Source of the DNA: Dryocola sp032051265
Lineage (GTDB): Bacteria; Pseudomonadota; Gammaproteobacteria; Enterobacterales; Enterobacteriaceae
Length of the DNA: 64,000 nucleotides
Direction: 5' to 3'
Assembly (NCBI GenBank): GCA_032051265.1
Contig: DAMBYU010000006.1
Span: 62,001-126,000, forward strand
Under the pieces are notes generated by a model. The model saw nothing but the letters and a program-made list of their open reading frames with translations. It had not been told where the DNA came from and did not search any database. The first letter of the stretch is position 1; each line of letters begins with the position of its first letter. The translations under genes were made by a program, and so were the position numbers. Positions 9,144 to 18,719 of the stretch are shown one piece after another.

Positions 9144-9461
9144 TTGCAGGGTAAAGCACTCCAGGATTTTATCGTCGATAAGATCGACGATCTCAAGGGC
9201 CAGGACATCATCGCGATTGATGTTCAGGGCAAATCAAGCATCACCGATTGCATGGTTATCTGTACCGGCACCTCCAATCGCCACGTTATGTCCATCGCTG
9301 AACACGTCGTCGAGTCCGTTCGTAAAGAAGGGCTGGATGCGCTGGGCGTAAAAGGCATCAACGCGACCGACTGGGTGGTGGTTGACCTCGGCGAAGTTAT
9401 CGTCCACGTAATGCAGGAAGAAAGCCGTCAGCTGTACGAACTGGAAAAGCTCTGGAGTTAA
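9144..9461 (+). CDS. rsfS: RsfS, ribosomal silencing factor
   Basis: A 105-residue Iojap/RsfS-family protein that binds ribosomal protein L14 and blocks subunit joining in starvation. The sequence MQGKALQDFIVDKIDDLKG and length equal E. coli RsfS. The start codon is TTG at 9144, preceded by AGGGGGAA; the ATG of the overlapping reading frame at 9040 gives an unrelated product. It opens the rsfS-rlmH-mrdA-mrdB-rlpA unit. Confidence 0.93.
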   Translation: MQGKALQDFIVDKIDDLKGQDIIAIDVQGKSSITDCMVICTGTSNRHVMSIAEHVVESVRKEGLDALGVKGINATDWVVVDLGEVIVHVMQEESRQLYELEKLWS

Positions 9462-9464
9462 TGA

Positions 9465-9935
9465 GTGAAGCTGCAACTGGTGGCGGTCGGAACCAAAATG
9501 CCTGACTGGGTACAAACCGGTTTTACCGAGTACCTGCGGCGCTTTCCCAAAGATATGCCGTTTGAACTCGTTGAGATCCCGGCGGGAAAACGCAGCAAAA
9601 ATGCTGATATCAAGCGCATCCTCGATAAAGAAGGCGAAATGATGTTGGCGGCCGCCGGTAAAGGCAACCGCATCGTCACCCTGGATATCCCCGGTCAACC
9701 GTGGGATACCCCGCATCTTGCCACCCAGCTTGAACGCTGGAAGCAGGATGGTCGCGATGTCAGCTTGTTGATTGGTGGCCCGGAAGGGCTGGCTCCGGCC
9801 TGTAAAGCCGCCGCGGAACAGAGTTGGTCACTTTCCACGCTGACCCTTCCTCATCCGCTGGTGCGGGTTCTGGTGGCGGAGAGCCTTTATCGTGCATGGA
9901 GCATCACGACCAATCATCCCTATCACCGTGAGTAA
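9465..9935 (+). CDS. rlmH: RlmH, 23S rRNA pseudouridine-1915 N3-methyltransferase
   Basis: A 156-residue SPOUT-class methyltransferase that methylates pseudouridine 1915 in helix 69 of 23S rRNA on assembled ribosomes. The SAM-binding knot contains LLIGGPEGL and the C-terminal helix ends YRAWSITTNHPYHRE, as in E. coli. The start is GTG, three bases after the rsfS stop. Confidence 0.96.
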   Translation: MKLQLVAVGTKMPDWVQTGFTEYLRRFPKDMPFELVEIPAGKRSKNADIKRILDKEGEMMLAAAGKGNRIVTLDIPGQPWDTPHLATQLERWKQDGRDVSLLIGGPEGLAPACKAAAEQSWSLSTLTLPHPLVRVLVAESLYRAWSITTNHPYHRE

Positions 9936-9964
9936 ACTTCGAGCCTGGTAAAACAAACCTACGG

Positions 9965-11866
9965 ATGAAATTACAGAATTCTTTTCGCGACTATACGGCT
10001 GAGTCTGCGCTCTTTGTGCGCCGGGCGCTGGTCGCTTTTATCGGCATTTTGCTGTTGACCGGCGTGCTTGTCGCCAACCTTTATAATCTGCAAATCGTCC
10101 GTTTTACCGACTATCAGACCCGCTCAAACGAGAACCGCATCAAGCTGGTGCCGATTCCGCCAAGCCGCGGCATTATCTACGATCGTAACGGCACGCCGCT
10201 CGCGCTGAACCGCACCATTTACCAGGTTGAAATGATGCCTGAGAAAGTGGATAACGTGCAGGCCACGCTTGACGCGCTGCGCCCGGTGGTCGACCTCACA
10301 GATGACGATATCGTCAACTTTAAGAAAGAGCGCGCCCGTTCACACCGCTTCACATCCATTCCGGTAAAAACGAACCTGACCGAAGTGCAGGTCGCCCGTT
10401 TTGCCGTGAATCAGTACCGCTTTCCGGGCGTGGAAGTGAAAGGCTACAAGCGTCGCTACTATCCGTATGGTTCCGCACTGACCCACGTTATTGGCTATGT
10501 ATCGAAGATCAATGACAAAGACGTTGAACGCCTCGACAAAGACGGCAAGCTCGCCAACTATGCCGCAACCCATGATATTGGCAAGTTAGGGATAGAACGC
10601 TATTACGAAGAGGTGCTTCACGGGCAAACCGGCTATGAAGAGGTTGAAGTTAACAACCGCGGTCGCGTTATCCGCCAGCTTAAAGAAGTGTCGCCGCAGG
10701 CCGGACACGATATTTATCTGACTATCGATCTGAAATTACAGAACTACATTGAGACCTTACTGGCAGGCAGCCGTGCGGCCGTGGTGGTAACAGACCCGCG
10801 AACCGGCGGCATTATGGCGCTGGTTTCTATGCCAAGCTATAACCCAAACCTGTTTGTTGACGGCATCTCCACAAAAGATTACTCCGGCCTGCTTAACGAT
10901 CCGAACACGCCGCTGATTAACCGTGCCACCCAGGGTGTCTATCCGCCAGCCTCAACGGTTAAACCTTATATGGCCGTCTCGGCGCTAAGCGCGGGCGTGA
11001 TTAACCGCAACACTTCGCTGTTCGACCCAGGCTGGTGGCAGCTTCCGGGTTCCGAGAAACGCTATCGCGACTGGAAAAAGTGGGGCCATGGCCGCCTGAA
11101 CGTCACCAAATCTCTTGAAGAGTCAGCGGATACCTTCTTCTATCAGGTCGCCTACGACATGGGCATCGACCGCATCTCAGAGTGGATGGGCAAGTTTGGA
11201 TACGGGCACTACACGGGTGTCGACCTTTCCGAAGAGCGTTCGGGTAATATGCCCACGCGCGAATGGAAGCAAAAACGCTTTAAAAAGCCGTGGTATCAGG
11301 GTGACACCATTCCGGTTGGCATCGGCCAGGGTTACTGGACAGCCACGCCAATTCAGATGAGCAAAGCGATGATGATCCTGATTAACGACGGCATCGTACG
11401 CGTCCCTCATCTGCTGATGAGCACCGCTGAAAACGGCAAACAGGTTCCGTGGAAGCAGCCGGTGCAGCCGCCGGTCGGCGATATTCATTCAGGATTCTGG
11501 GAGATAGCCAAAGACGGGATGTACGGCGTCGCCAACCGTCCGAACGGTACGGCGCACAAGTATTTCGCAAATGCCCCGTATAAAGCCGCAGCAAAATCCG
11601 GTACCGCGCAGGTGTTTGGCCTGAAAGCCAACGAAACTTACAACGCGCATAAAATTGCCGAACGCTTACGCGACCACAAATTAATGACCGCGTTTGCTCC
11701 GTATGAGCATCCGGAATATGCCGTGACCATCATTCTGGAAAACGGCGGTGTCGGTCCTGCGGTAGGTACGATTATGCGCCAAATCCTCGACCACCTGATG
11801 CTAGGGGATAACAACACGGATTTGCCGGCTGAGGCACCTGCCGCTCCCGGTTCTGAGGATCAATAG
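9965..11866 (+). CDS. mrdA: MrdA, penicillin-binding protein 2 (PBP2)
   Basis: The 633-residue transpeptidase of the elongasome cross-links peptidoglycan for rod-shaped growth. After one N-terminal membrane anchor (about residues 22-44) come the PBP dimerisation domain and the transpeptidase domain. The active-site SxxK is in YPPASTVKPY, the SxD in EESADTF, and the KSG triad in AAAKSGTAQVFG. mrdB follows two bases after its stop, giving the conserved class B PBP/SEDS pair. Confidence 0.97.
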   Translation: MKLQNSFRDYTAESALFVRRALVAFIGILLLTGVLVANLYNLQIVRFTDYQTRSNENRIKLVPIPPSRGIIYDRNGTPLALNRTIYQVEMMPEKVDNVQATLDALRPVVDLTDDDIVNFKKERARSHRFTSIPVKTNLTEVQVARFAVNQYRFPGVEVKGYKRRYYPYGSALTHVIGYVSKINDKDVERLDKDGKLANYAATHDIGKLGIERYYEEVLHGQTGYEEVEVNNRGRVIRQLKEVSPQAGHDIYLTIDLKLQNYIETLLAGSRAAVVVTDPRTGGIMALVSMPSYNPNLFVDGISTKDYSGLLNDPNTPLINRATQGVYPPASTVKPYMAVSALSAGVINRNTSLFDPGWWQLPGSEKRYRDWKKWGHGRLNVTKSLEESADTFFYQVAYDMGIDRISEWMGKFGYGHYTGVDLSEERSGNMPTREWKQKRFKKPWYQGDTIPVGIGQGYWTATPIQMSKAMMILINDGIVRVPHLLMSTAENGKQVPWKQPVQPPVGDIHSGFWEIAKDGMYGVANRPNGTAHKYFANAPYKAAAKSGTAQVFGLKANETYNAHKIAERLRDHKLMTAFAPYEHPEYAVTIILENGGVGPAVGTIMRQILDHLMLGDNNTDLPAEAPAAPGSEDQ

Positions 11867-11868
11867 CC

Positions 11869-12981
11869 ATGACTGATAATCCGAATAAAAAGTCGATCTG
11901 GGATAAAATCCATATCGATCCGCTTTTCCTGGTCACTATCCTTGCGCTGCTGGTCTTCAGCGCGCTGGTCGTCTGGAGCGCCAGCGGCCAGGATATGGAC
12001 ATGATGGAGCGTAAAATCGGCCAGATCCTGATGGGTCTGATGGCGATGATTGTTATGGCGCAGATCCCGCCCCGTGTCTATGAAGGCTGGGCGCCTTACC
12101 TGTATATCGTCTGTATTATTTTGCTTGTCGCGGTTGATGCCTTTGGGGCCATCTCTAAAGGCGCGCAACGCTGGCTGGATTTAGGCATCGTGCGCTTCCA
12201 GCCCTCAGAGATTGCCAAAATCGCCGTCCCGCTGATGGTCGCTCGCTTTATTAACCGCGATGTCTGTCCGCCAACGCTGAAGAACACCGGTATCGCACTG
12301 GTACTGATCTTTATGCCAACGCTGCTGGTCGCGGCCCAGCCGGATCTCGGGACCTCCATTCTGATTGCGGCTTCAGGCCTGTTCGTGCTCTTCCTGTCCG
12401 GCATGAGCTGGCGTTTAATCGGCGTCGCGGCGCTGCTGCTTGCGGCATTTATCCCGATTCTTTGGTTCTTCCTGATGCACGACTACCAGCGTGCGCGCGT
12501 AATGATGCTGCTCGATCCGGAAACCGATCCGCTCGGGGCGGGCTATCATATTATTCAGTCCAAAATTGCGATCGGCTCCGGCGGCTTGCGGGGCAAAGGG
12601 TGGCTACACGGTACGCAATCGCAGCTTGAGTTTCTACCCGAACGCCATACGGACTTTATCTTCGCCGTGCTGGCAGAAGAGCTGGGGCTGGTTGGCGTGC
12701 TGGTATTACTTGCTCTTTACCTGCTACTTATTATGCGTGGGTTATATATCGCCGCCCGGGCGCAAACGACCTTCGGCCGCGTTATGGCCGGCGGGTTAAT
12801 GCTAATTTTATTCGTATATGTGTTTGTTAATATTGGCATGGTTAGTGGTATCTTACCGGTGGTCGGCGTGCCGTTGCCGCTGGTGAGTTACGGGGGCTCG
12901 GCCCTCATAGTACTGATGGCCGGGTTTGGTATCGTGATGTCGATACATACCCACAGGAAGATGTTGTCGAAAAGTGTGTAA
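11869..12981 (+). CDS. mrdB: MrdB (RodA), SEDS peptidoglycan glycosyltransferase
   Basis: A 370-residue polytopic SEDS protein that polymerises glycan strands with PBP2 in lateral wall growth. It shows about ten hydrophobic helices and the conserved SEDS sequences RFQPSEIAK and, near the C-terminus, VGVPLPLVSYGGSA. The stop codon overlaps the rlpA start (TAATG). Length equals E. coli RodA. Confidence 0.97.
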   Translation: MTDNPNKKSIWDKIHIDPLFLVTILALLVFSALVVWSASGQDMDMMERKIGQILMGLMAMIVMAQIPPRVYEGWAPYLYIVCIILLVAVDAFGAISKGAQRWLDLGIVRFQPSEIAKIAVPLMVARFINRDVCPPTLKNTGIALVLIFMPTLLVAAQPDLGTSILIAASGLFVLFLSGMSWRLIGVAALLLAAFIPILWFFLMHDYQRARVMMLLDPETDPLGAGYHIIQSKIAIGSGGLRGKGWLHGTQSQLEFLPERHTDFIFAVLAEELGLVGVLVLLALYLLLIMRGLYIAARAQTTFGRVMAGGLMLILFVYVFVNIGMVSGILPVVGVPLPLVSYGGSALIVLMAGFGIVMSIHTHRKMLSKSV

Positions 12982-14135
12982 TGAGGTGCGCAATGGTTAA
13001 GCATTGGCCAGGGATTTTTGTAGCAGCCGCCATTCTGGCTGGCTGTTCGTCCGGTGGTGACGAACAACCGCAGGTAAACCAGCAGCCGCAACCGGCGGTC
13101 TGTAATGGTCCGGTGGTAGAAATTAGCGGGGCTGAACCGCGCTATGAGCCGTTGAATCCTTCGGTGAACCAGGATTATGAAAATAACGGTAAAAGCTACA
13201 AGATTGTCCAGAACCCGGCCAATTTCAGCCAGACTGGCCTTGCGGCTATCTATGATGCGGAACCCGGAAGCAATCTAACGGCCTCAGGTGAACCCTTTGA
13301 TGCCATGGCGCTGACAGCCGCGCATCCCACACTTCCTGTCCCGAGCTATGCGCGCGTAACCAACCTCGCAAACGGCCGCATGATTGTGGTGCGTATTAAC
13401 GATCGTGGCCCTTACGGCAACGACCGGGTGATTTCGCTTTCTCGTGCCTCTGCGGATCGCCTGAATACGTCGAACAATACTAAAGTACGAATCGACCCGA
13501 TTCTGGTGGCGCAGGATGGCACCCTGTCAGGTCCTGGTACAGCCTGTACTACTATTGCTAAGCAAACTTATGCCCTGCCCGCTCGTCCGGATTTAAACAC
13601 CGGCATGGGAAGTGCTTCTTCTGCACCAGCAGATGCGCCGCAGGGCGATGTTCGTGCCATCAGTAACGCTTCGCTGCAAAGCGAAGACACAACCGGTGCG
13701 CCAGTGAACAGCAGCGGTTTCCTGGGTGCTGCAACTCCGCTTGCGGCAGGGGTTATCGAAACCGATGAACCCGCGCCAGCACCTGCCGCTGAGGCGCCAG
13801 CTCCAGTTCAGCAAACCGCCGCGCCTGCTGCTCCGACAGCTCCTGTGACAGCCCCAGGCTCCGTGCAGGGTACCGTTCAGGCCGCAGCACCAGCCGCCGT
13901 TTCAGGACGTTATGTGGTTCAGGTGGGTGCCGTGAGCGACCAGGCGCGCGCAACGCAATGGCAGCAGAAACTCAGTCAGCAGTTCAATGTGCCGGGCGCG
14001 GTTTCAAGCAACGGTGCTGTTTACCGTGTGCAGCTTGGCCCCTTTGGCAGTCGTAGCGAAGCCGCGGCATTGCAGCAGCGTCTGATGAGCGAAGCCCAGC
14101 AACAGTCATTTATTACAAACGCACCTGCTATGTAA
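12981..14135 (+). CDS. rlpA: RlpA, septal-ring lytic transglycosylase-family lipoprotein
   Basis: A 384-residue outer-membrane lipoprotein with a signal peptide and lipobox ILAGC, a double-psi beta-barrel domain (about residues 78-170, containing RINDRGPYGNDRVISLS), an Ala/Pro-rich linker and a C-terminal SPOR domain (about residues 305-384) that binds denuded septal glycan. Whether the enterobacterial protein is an active lytic transglycosylase is not settled. An alternative start is the ATG at 12993, four codons inside, which still leaves a full signal peptide. Confidence 0.93.
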   Translation: MRCAMVKHWPGIFVAAAILAGCSSGGDEQPQVNQQPQPAVCNGPVVEISGAEPRYEPLNPSVNQDYENNGKSYKIVQNPANFSQTGLAAIYDAEPGSNLTASGEPFDAMALTAAHPTLPVPSYARVTNLANGRMIVVRINDRGPYGNDRVISLSRASADRLNTSNNTKVRIDPILVAQDGTLSGPGTACTTIAKQTYALPARPDLNTGMGSASSAPADAPQGDVRAISNASLQSEDTTGAPVNSSGFLGAATPLAAGVIETDEPAPAPAAEAPAPVQQTAAPAAPTAPVTAPGSVQGTVQAAAPAAVSGRYVVQVGAVSDQARATQWQQKLSQQFNVPGAVSSNGAVYRVQLGPFGSRSEAAALQQRLMSEAQQQSFITNAPAM

Positions 14136-14205
14136 GTGAAACTTGCTGATATCCACAGCGCGTAAATTAGTGTAAAGCTCATTAACAAATCATGCGCAAA
14201 GTCGG

Positions 14206-14234
14206 ATGTCACCAAAAATCGCTTTTGCTATAGT
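14206..14234 (+). promoter_or_regulatory. Candidate dacA promoter
   Basis: TATAGT at 14229-14234 lies 17 bases after ATGTCA at 14206-14211. This places transcription start near 14241, downstream of the in-frame ATG at 14206 and so supporting the ATG at 14278 as the real dacA start. Confidence 0.45.
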
Positions 14235-14277
14235 AAGGCACTTTTTTAATTCCATCACGGATGTCGTTGTTCTTATC

Positions 14278-15489
14278 ATGAATACAGCCTTTCCTGTACG
14301 TTTTGTTAAGCGCCTGGCGCTCTCTACGGCCCTTACTCTTAGTGCTTTGGCTTGCGCTCAAGCTGACGACCTGAACATTAAAACAATGATCCCGGGCGTT
14401 CCGCAGATTGATGCGGAAGCGTACATCCTGATTGATTACAATTCAGGGAAAGTGCTGGCTGAATCCAACGCTGACGCCCGCCGCGATCCGGCAAGCCTCA
14501 CCAAAATGATGACCAGCTACGTGATTGGTCAGGCGATGAAGGCCGGCAAGTTCGATGAGAACGCGGTGGTCACCGTGGGCAATGACGCCTGGGCGACCGG
14601 CAACCCGGTCTTTAAAGGCTCATCGCTGATGTTCCTCAAACCTGGCATGCAGGTGCCGGTATCCCAACTGATTCGCGGGATTAACCTGCAGTCCGGTAAC
14701 GATGCCTGCGTGGCGATGGCCGATTTTGTCGCCGGTAGCCAGGATGCCTTTGTTGGCCTGATGAACAGCTATGTTTCCGCCCTTGGCCTGAAGAACACCC
14801 ATTTCCAGACCGTTCACGGCCTGGACGCTGACGGGCAGTTCAGCTCCGCGCGCGATATGGCGTTGATTGGCCAGGCGCTGATTCGTGACGTGCCGAACGA
14901 ATACAGCATCTACAAAGAGAAAGAATTTACGTTCAACAATATCCGCCAGATGAACCGTAACGGTCTGCTGTGGGATAAGAGCCTGAACGTTGACGGTATT
15001 AAAACCGGCCACACCAATGCCGCAGGTTACAACCTGGTCGCCTCCGCAACCGAAGGGCAGATGCGTTTGATTTCCGCAGTGATGGGCGGGCATACCTATA
15101 AAGGCCGCGAAACCGAAAGCAAAAAGCTGCTTACCTGGGGTTTCCGTTTCTTTGAAACCGTTTCTCCGCTGAAAGCCGGGAAAGAATTTTCCTCTGAGCC
15201 GGCCTGGTTCGGTGATAACGACCGGGCATCCCTTGGCGTGGATAAAGATGTCTACCTGACCATCCCGCGCGGCCGGATGAAAGATCTGAAAGCCAGCTAT
15301 GTGCTGAACACCCCTGAACTGCACGCTCCGCTGCAGAAAAACCAGGTTGTCGGCACCATTAACTTCCAGCTTGACGGCAAAGTTATCGAACAGCGTCCAT
15401 TAGTGGTGCTGCAGGAAATGCCGGAAGGAAATTTCTTTAGCCGAATCATCGACTACATCAAACTGATGTTCCACCACTGGTTTGGTTAA
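14278..15489 (+). CDS. dacA: DacA, D-alanyl-D-alanine carboxypeptidase (PBP5)
   Basis: The 403-residue PBP5 trims the terminal D-Ala from peptidoglycan pentapeptides. It has a cleavable signal peptide (cut near ACAQA-DD), active-site SxxK in ASLTKMM, SGN in LQSGNDACV, KTG in GIKTGHT, and a C-terminal amphipathic anchor (SRIIDYIKLMFHHWFG) holding it to the periplasmic face of the inner membrane. The ATG at 14278 gives exactly the E. coli length; a longer frame from 14206 would begin in the promoter. Confidence 0.97.
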   Translation: MNTAFPVRFVKRLALSTALTLSALACAQADDLNIKTMIPGVPQIDAEAYILIDYNSGKVLAESNADARRDPASLTKMMTSYVIGQAMKAGKFDENAVVTVGNDAWATGNPVFKGSSLMFLKPGMQVPVSQLIRGINLQSGNDACVAMADFVAGSQDAFVGLMNSYVSALGLKNTHFQTVHGLDADGQFSSARDMALIGQALIRDVPNEYSIYKEKEFTFNNIRQMNRNGLLWDKSLNVDGIKTGHTNAAGYNLVASATEGQMRLISAVMGGHTYKGRETESKKLLTWGFRFFETVSPLKAGKEFSSEPAWFGDNDRASLGVDKDVYLTIPRGRMKDLKASYVLNTPELHAPLQKNQVVGTINFQLDGKVIEQRPLVVLQEMPEGNFFSRIIDYIKLMFHHWFG

Positions 15490-15542
15490 TAATTGAACGC
15501 TTGAAAGTGTCAATAACGACCCCATATACTGTTCATCGATGC

Positions 15543-15575
15543 AACTCCCGCCCTTGCGCGGGAGTTATTATTTTA
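15543..15575 (+). terminator. Intrinsic terminator after dacA
   Basis: AACTCCCGC and GCGGGAGTT pair perfectly over a short CCTT loop and are followed by ATTATTTT. It separates dacA from ybeD. Confidence 0.75.
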
Positions 15576-15597
15576 TTGCCGTAACGCTGGAGCTACC

Positions 15598-15861
15598 ATG
15601 AAAACCAATCTTAAAGAACTGCTCGAATTCCCTACGCCGTTTACTTACAAAGTAATGGGACTGGCGAAGCCGGAGCTGGTTGATCTGGTCGTTGAGGTGG
15701 TGCAGCGTCACGCGCCGGGCGACTACACGCCACAGGTCAAACCAAGCAGCAAAGGGAACTACCATTCGGTTTCCATTACCATCACGGCTACCCATATCGA
15801 GCAGGTAGAAACCCTGTACGAAGAGCTGGGTAATATCGAAATCGTGCGTATGGTGCTGTAA
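15598..15861 (+). CDS. ybeD: YbeD, DUF493 family protein
   Basis: An 87-residue cytoplasmic protein matching E. coli YbeD, an ACT-like ferredoxin-fold protein of unknown molecular role. It begins MKTNLKELLEFPTPF and ends EIVRMVL. GGAG lies six bases before the ATG. It sits between dacA and lipB as in other enterobacteria. Confidence 0.94.
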   Translation: MKTNLKELLEFPTPFTYKVMGLAKPELVDLVVEVVQRHAPGDYTPQVKPSSKGNYHSVSITITATHIEQVETLYEELGNIEIVRMVL

Positions 15862-15866
15862 TTCCC

Positions 15867-15890
15867 CACCCGGCGCCAGCCGGGTGTTTT
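15867..15890 (+). terminator. Intrinsic terminator after ybeD
   Basis: CACCCGG and CCGGGTG form a perfect stem over CGCCAG, followed by TTTT, five bases after the ybeD stop. Confidence 0.75.
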
Positions 15891-15944
15891 CATTGCGCTG
15901 TGGTATAATCCTGCCACCTTTTATTACCTGCCGGGGACAGTATT

Positions 15945-16586
15945 TTGTCTCAAGAAACCATTCTGATTCGCCAGCTCGGCCTTAAGCCTTATGAACCTGT
16001 TTCGCAGGCGATGCACGATTTCACCGACACGCGCGATGACACAACCCGCGATGAAATCTGGCTTGTCGAACACCCGAGCGTATTTACCCAGGGCCAGGCG
16101 GGAAAAGCGGAGCACGTGCTGGTACCGGGCGATATTCCCGTTATCCAGAGCGACCGTGGCGGCCAGGTGACCTATCACGGTCCGGGACAACAGGTAATGT
16201 ATGTCCTGCTGAATCTGCGGCGCAGAAAGCTCGGCGTGCGTGAATTAGTCACTATCCTTGAGCAAACCGTCGTCAATACTCTCGCTGATATCGGCATCGA
16301 AGCCTACCCACGCCCTGATGCGCCGGGCGTGTATGTTGCAGGGCGAAAAATCTGTTCTCTGGGCCTTAGGATCCGCAAAGGCTGTTCGTTCCACGGCCTG
16401 GCGCTGAATATTGATATGGATCTGTCGCCGTTTTTACGCATCAATCCTTGTGGTTATGCAGGCCTTGAGATGACGCAGGTAACAGACCTTAAGCCGGGGA
16501 TGACGCTGGCAGATATTCAGCCGCGCCTGGTCAGTAAACTCATTGAGCTACTGGATAATCCTCAAACTGAATATATCCATGCCTGA
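15945..16586 (+). CDS. lipB: LipB, octanoyl-[ACP]:protein N-octanoyltransferase
   Basis: This 213-residue enzyme moves the octanoyl group from acyl carrier protein to lipoyl domains, the first step of lipoate synthesis; LipA then adds sulfur. The RGGQVTYHGPGQ motif and the catalytic Cys in NPCGYAGLEM are present, with the conserved Lys in GRKICSLGLR. The start is TTG at 15945; product length equals E. coli LipB. lipA, normally about 1 kb away, is here 7 kb downstream because of the trehalose cassette. Confidence 0.95.
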   Translation: MSQETILIRQLGLKPYEPVSQAMHDFTDTRDDTTRDEIWLVEHPSVFTQGQAGKAEHVLVPGDIPVIQSDRGGQVTYHGPGQQVMYVLLNLRRRKLGVRELVTILEQTVVNTLADIGIEAYPRPDAPGVYVAGRKICSLGLRIRKGCSFHGLALNIDMDLSPFLRINPCGYAGLEMTQVTDLKPGMTLADIQPRLVSKLIELLDNPQTEYIHA

Positions 16587-16931
16587 TTAATTACTTGCCT
16601 GAGCCTGTCAGACTCTCCTGTGTGAGATCATCCACACAGGTCAGTCACTTACCCCTCTTTTTTATAAGCATACTCCTGAGATCTCCTTGTCCAGCCCGGC
16701 TGCGACACATCAACTCCCGCATCATCGTCTATGATTATTCTCGTATGTTGCCTGATGCTGGGACACCCGGACGCCGTTTCAACATCACCACTCTGTGGGT
16801 GCGCCACCTTTACCGGCGACCAGAAGAGCTCCGACCCGTTACCGCATCTGACGCATTAAAGCTCGCATCACCGGATCAAGCACCGCGCGATGTCGTCCAT
16901 TGCTCATTTCTGGGTTAAAAGAGGCAATCGA
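16587..16931. other. Non-coding spacer between lipB and treZ
   Basis: This is the left junction of the trehalose cassette. A perfect 8-bp hairpin (CCTGTGTG/CACACAGG, loop AGATCATC) lies at 16617-16640, 31 bases after lipB, but lacks a T-run. The rest presumably holds the treZ promoter; I could not pick one with confidence. An open frame through this spacer has no recognisable product. Confidence 0.5.
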
Positions 16932-18719
16932 ATGGAGTCCAAATCATTTCCTAAAAGTTGGGGGGCTGAGTATGTAGCCGCCGACGTAGTGCGTTTTCGT
17001 CTCTGGGCGCCCGGTCAGGAAAGGGTCACGCTCAGGCTTGCCGACGAAGAGAGAGAGATGAACCGCAGTGACAACGGCTGGTTCGAACTGCAGGCAACCG
17101 GCGTTTCACCGGGGGCGGAATATAATTTTGTTCTAGTGGACGGCACGGTGGTGCCGGATCCGGCCTCCCGCGCCCAAAAAGCGGATGTTAACGGCCCTTC
17201 ACTTGTTATCGACCCAAGCCGCTATCGCTGGCAAAACAGCGAATGGCGCGGTCGTCCGTGGATCGATACGGTGGTCTACGAGATGCACATCGGCACTTTC
17301 ACCCCGGAAGGCACGTTCCGGGCCGCGATTGACAAACTGGCTTATCTCGCCGAGCTCGGCATTACTATAATCGAGCTCCTCCCCGTCTCGCAATTCGGCG
17401 GCAATCGTGGCTGGGGCTACGACGGCGTGCTGCTCTACGCACCGCATTCCGCCTATGGCGCATCGGAGGATTTCAAAGCCTTTATCGACGCCGCGCATGG
17501 TTATGGCCTCTCGGTCGTGCTCGATATCGTGCTCAACCATTTCGGCCCGGAGGGCAACTACCTGCCGCTACTGGCGCCCGAGTTCTTTCATCAGGAGCGC
17601 TCGACGCCCTGGGGCGCCGGCATCGCCTATGACGTTGAAGCTGCCCGCCGCTATATCGTGGAGGCGCCGCTCTACTGGCTGGAGGAATACAATCTTGACG
17701 GCCTGCGTTTCGACGCGATCGATCAGATCGAGGATAGTTCCGATAAGCATGTGCTGATCGAGATCGCCGAACGTATCCGCGCCGGGATCACCGATCGGCC
17801 GATCCATCTGACCACCGAGGACAGCCGCAACGTCATCTTCCTGCATCCTCGAGATGAGGATGGTGCGGTGCCGCTCTTCACCGGCGAATGGAACGATGAC
17901 TTTCACAATAGCGTCCATGCATTCGCCACCGGCGAAACGCACGCTTACTACCAGGATTTTGCCAGCGAGCCGGAAAAACTCGTTGCGCGGGTTTTGGCGG
18001 AAGGTTTCGCCTATCAGGGCGAGATCTCACCGCACACGGGTGAGAAACGCGGTGTGAAAAGCACCGGGCAGCCGCCGGTCGCCTTCGTCGACTTCATCCA
18101 GAATCATGACCAGGTGGGCAACCGCGCCCAGGGAGAAAGGCTGACAGAACTGGCCGGTGCCGACTGCACTAAGGTTCTGCTTGCCGCCCTGCTCTTCTCG
18201 CCGCATATCCCGCTGCTTTTTATGGGGGAAGAGTATGGCGAGACCACTCCTTTTTTGTTCTTCACCGATTTCCATGGCGATCTCGCAAAAGCAGTACGCG
18301 AGGGCCGCGCGAAGGAGTTCGAGGGCCACGCCGGTCATGAGGGCGAAAGCGTACCCGATCCGAATGCCGAAGAAAGCTTTACAGGATCAAAGCTTGACTG
18401 GAAGAAGCTGGAGAGCGAAGAAGGCAGGAAGTGGCTGGCCTTCACCCGCGAACTGCTGAAGCTGCGGCAGAAACATATTGTGCCATTGCTTACCACCGCT
18501 GGCGGCGATGCTGGCAAAGTAGTGAAAACTGCGGAAGGTTTTCTTGCCGTTAGCTGGACCTTCCCGCAAGGCGTGCTCTCAATGGTGCTCAACATTGGCG
18601 AGAAAGCCCGACCGCTTCCCGATTTGCCCGGTGAGACTGTTTTCGCCTGGCCGAAAGCGGCAAATGAACTGCCGCAGAATTCCATTATTGTCCGACTTGC
18701 CCCGGGAGATGTTAAGTGA
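16932..18719 (+). CDS. treZ: TreZ, malto-oligosyltrehalose trehalohydrolase
   Basis: This 595-residue GH13 enzyme releases trehalose from maltooligosyl-trehalose made by TreY. An N-terminal carbohydrate-binding beta domain (about residues 5-95, RFRLWAPGQERV) precedes the barrel. Catalytic regions include GLRFDAID (nucleophile Asp), LTTEDSRN (acid Glu) and FIQNHDQVGNRA. I chose ATG 16932, preceded by AGAGG; an upstream in-frame ATG at 16890 adds 14 unlikely residues. Its stop overlaps treY by four bases. The gene looks richer in G+C and in TCG/ATC-type codons than its neighbours, consistent with transfer. Confidence 0.92.
   Translation: MESKSFPKSWGAEYVAADVVRFRLWAPGQERVTLRLADEEREMNRSDNGWFELQATGVSPGAEYNFVLVDGTVVPDPASRAQKADVNGPSLVIDPSRYRWQNSEWRGRPWIDTVVYEMHIGTFTPEGTFRAAIDKLAYLAELGITIIELLPVSQFGGNRGWGYDGVLLYAPHSAYGASEDFKAFIDAAHGYGLSVVLDIVLNHFGPEGNYLPLLAPEFFHQERSTPWGAGIAYDVEAARRYIVEAPLYWLEEYNLDGLRFDAIDQIEDSSDKHVLIEIAERIRAGITDRPIHLTTEDSRNVIFLHPRDEDGAVPLFTGEWNDDFHNSVHAFATGETHAYYQDFASEPEKLVARVLAEGFAYQGEISPHTGEKRGVKSTGQPPVAFVDFIQNHDQVGNRAQGERLTELAGADCTKVLLAALLFSPHIPLLFMGEEYGETTPFLFFTDFHGDLAKAVREGRAKEFEGHAGHEGESVPDPNAEESFTGSKLDWKKLESEEGRKWLAFTRELLKLRQKHIVPLLTTAGGDAGKVVKTAEGFLAVSWTFPQGVLSMVLNIGEKARPLPDLPGETVFAWPKAANELPQNSIIVRLAPGDVK

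Noticed and set aside
14206..14277. Upstream in-frame start for dacA
   Set aside because: It falls at the likely -35 region and adds 24 residues absent from E. coli DacA.
16596..16918. 107-codon open frame between lipB and treZ
   Set aside because: No ribosome site and no recognisable product; it overlaps the hairpin after lipB and the treZ leader.
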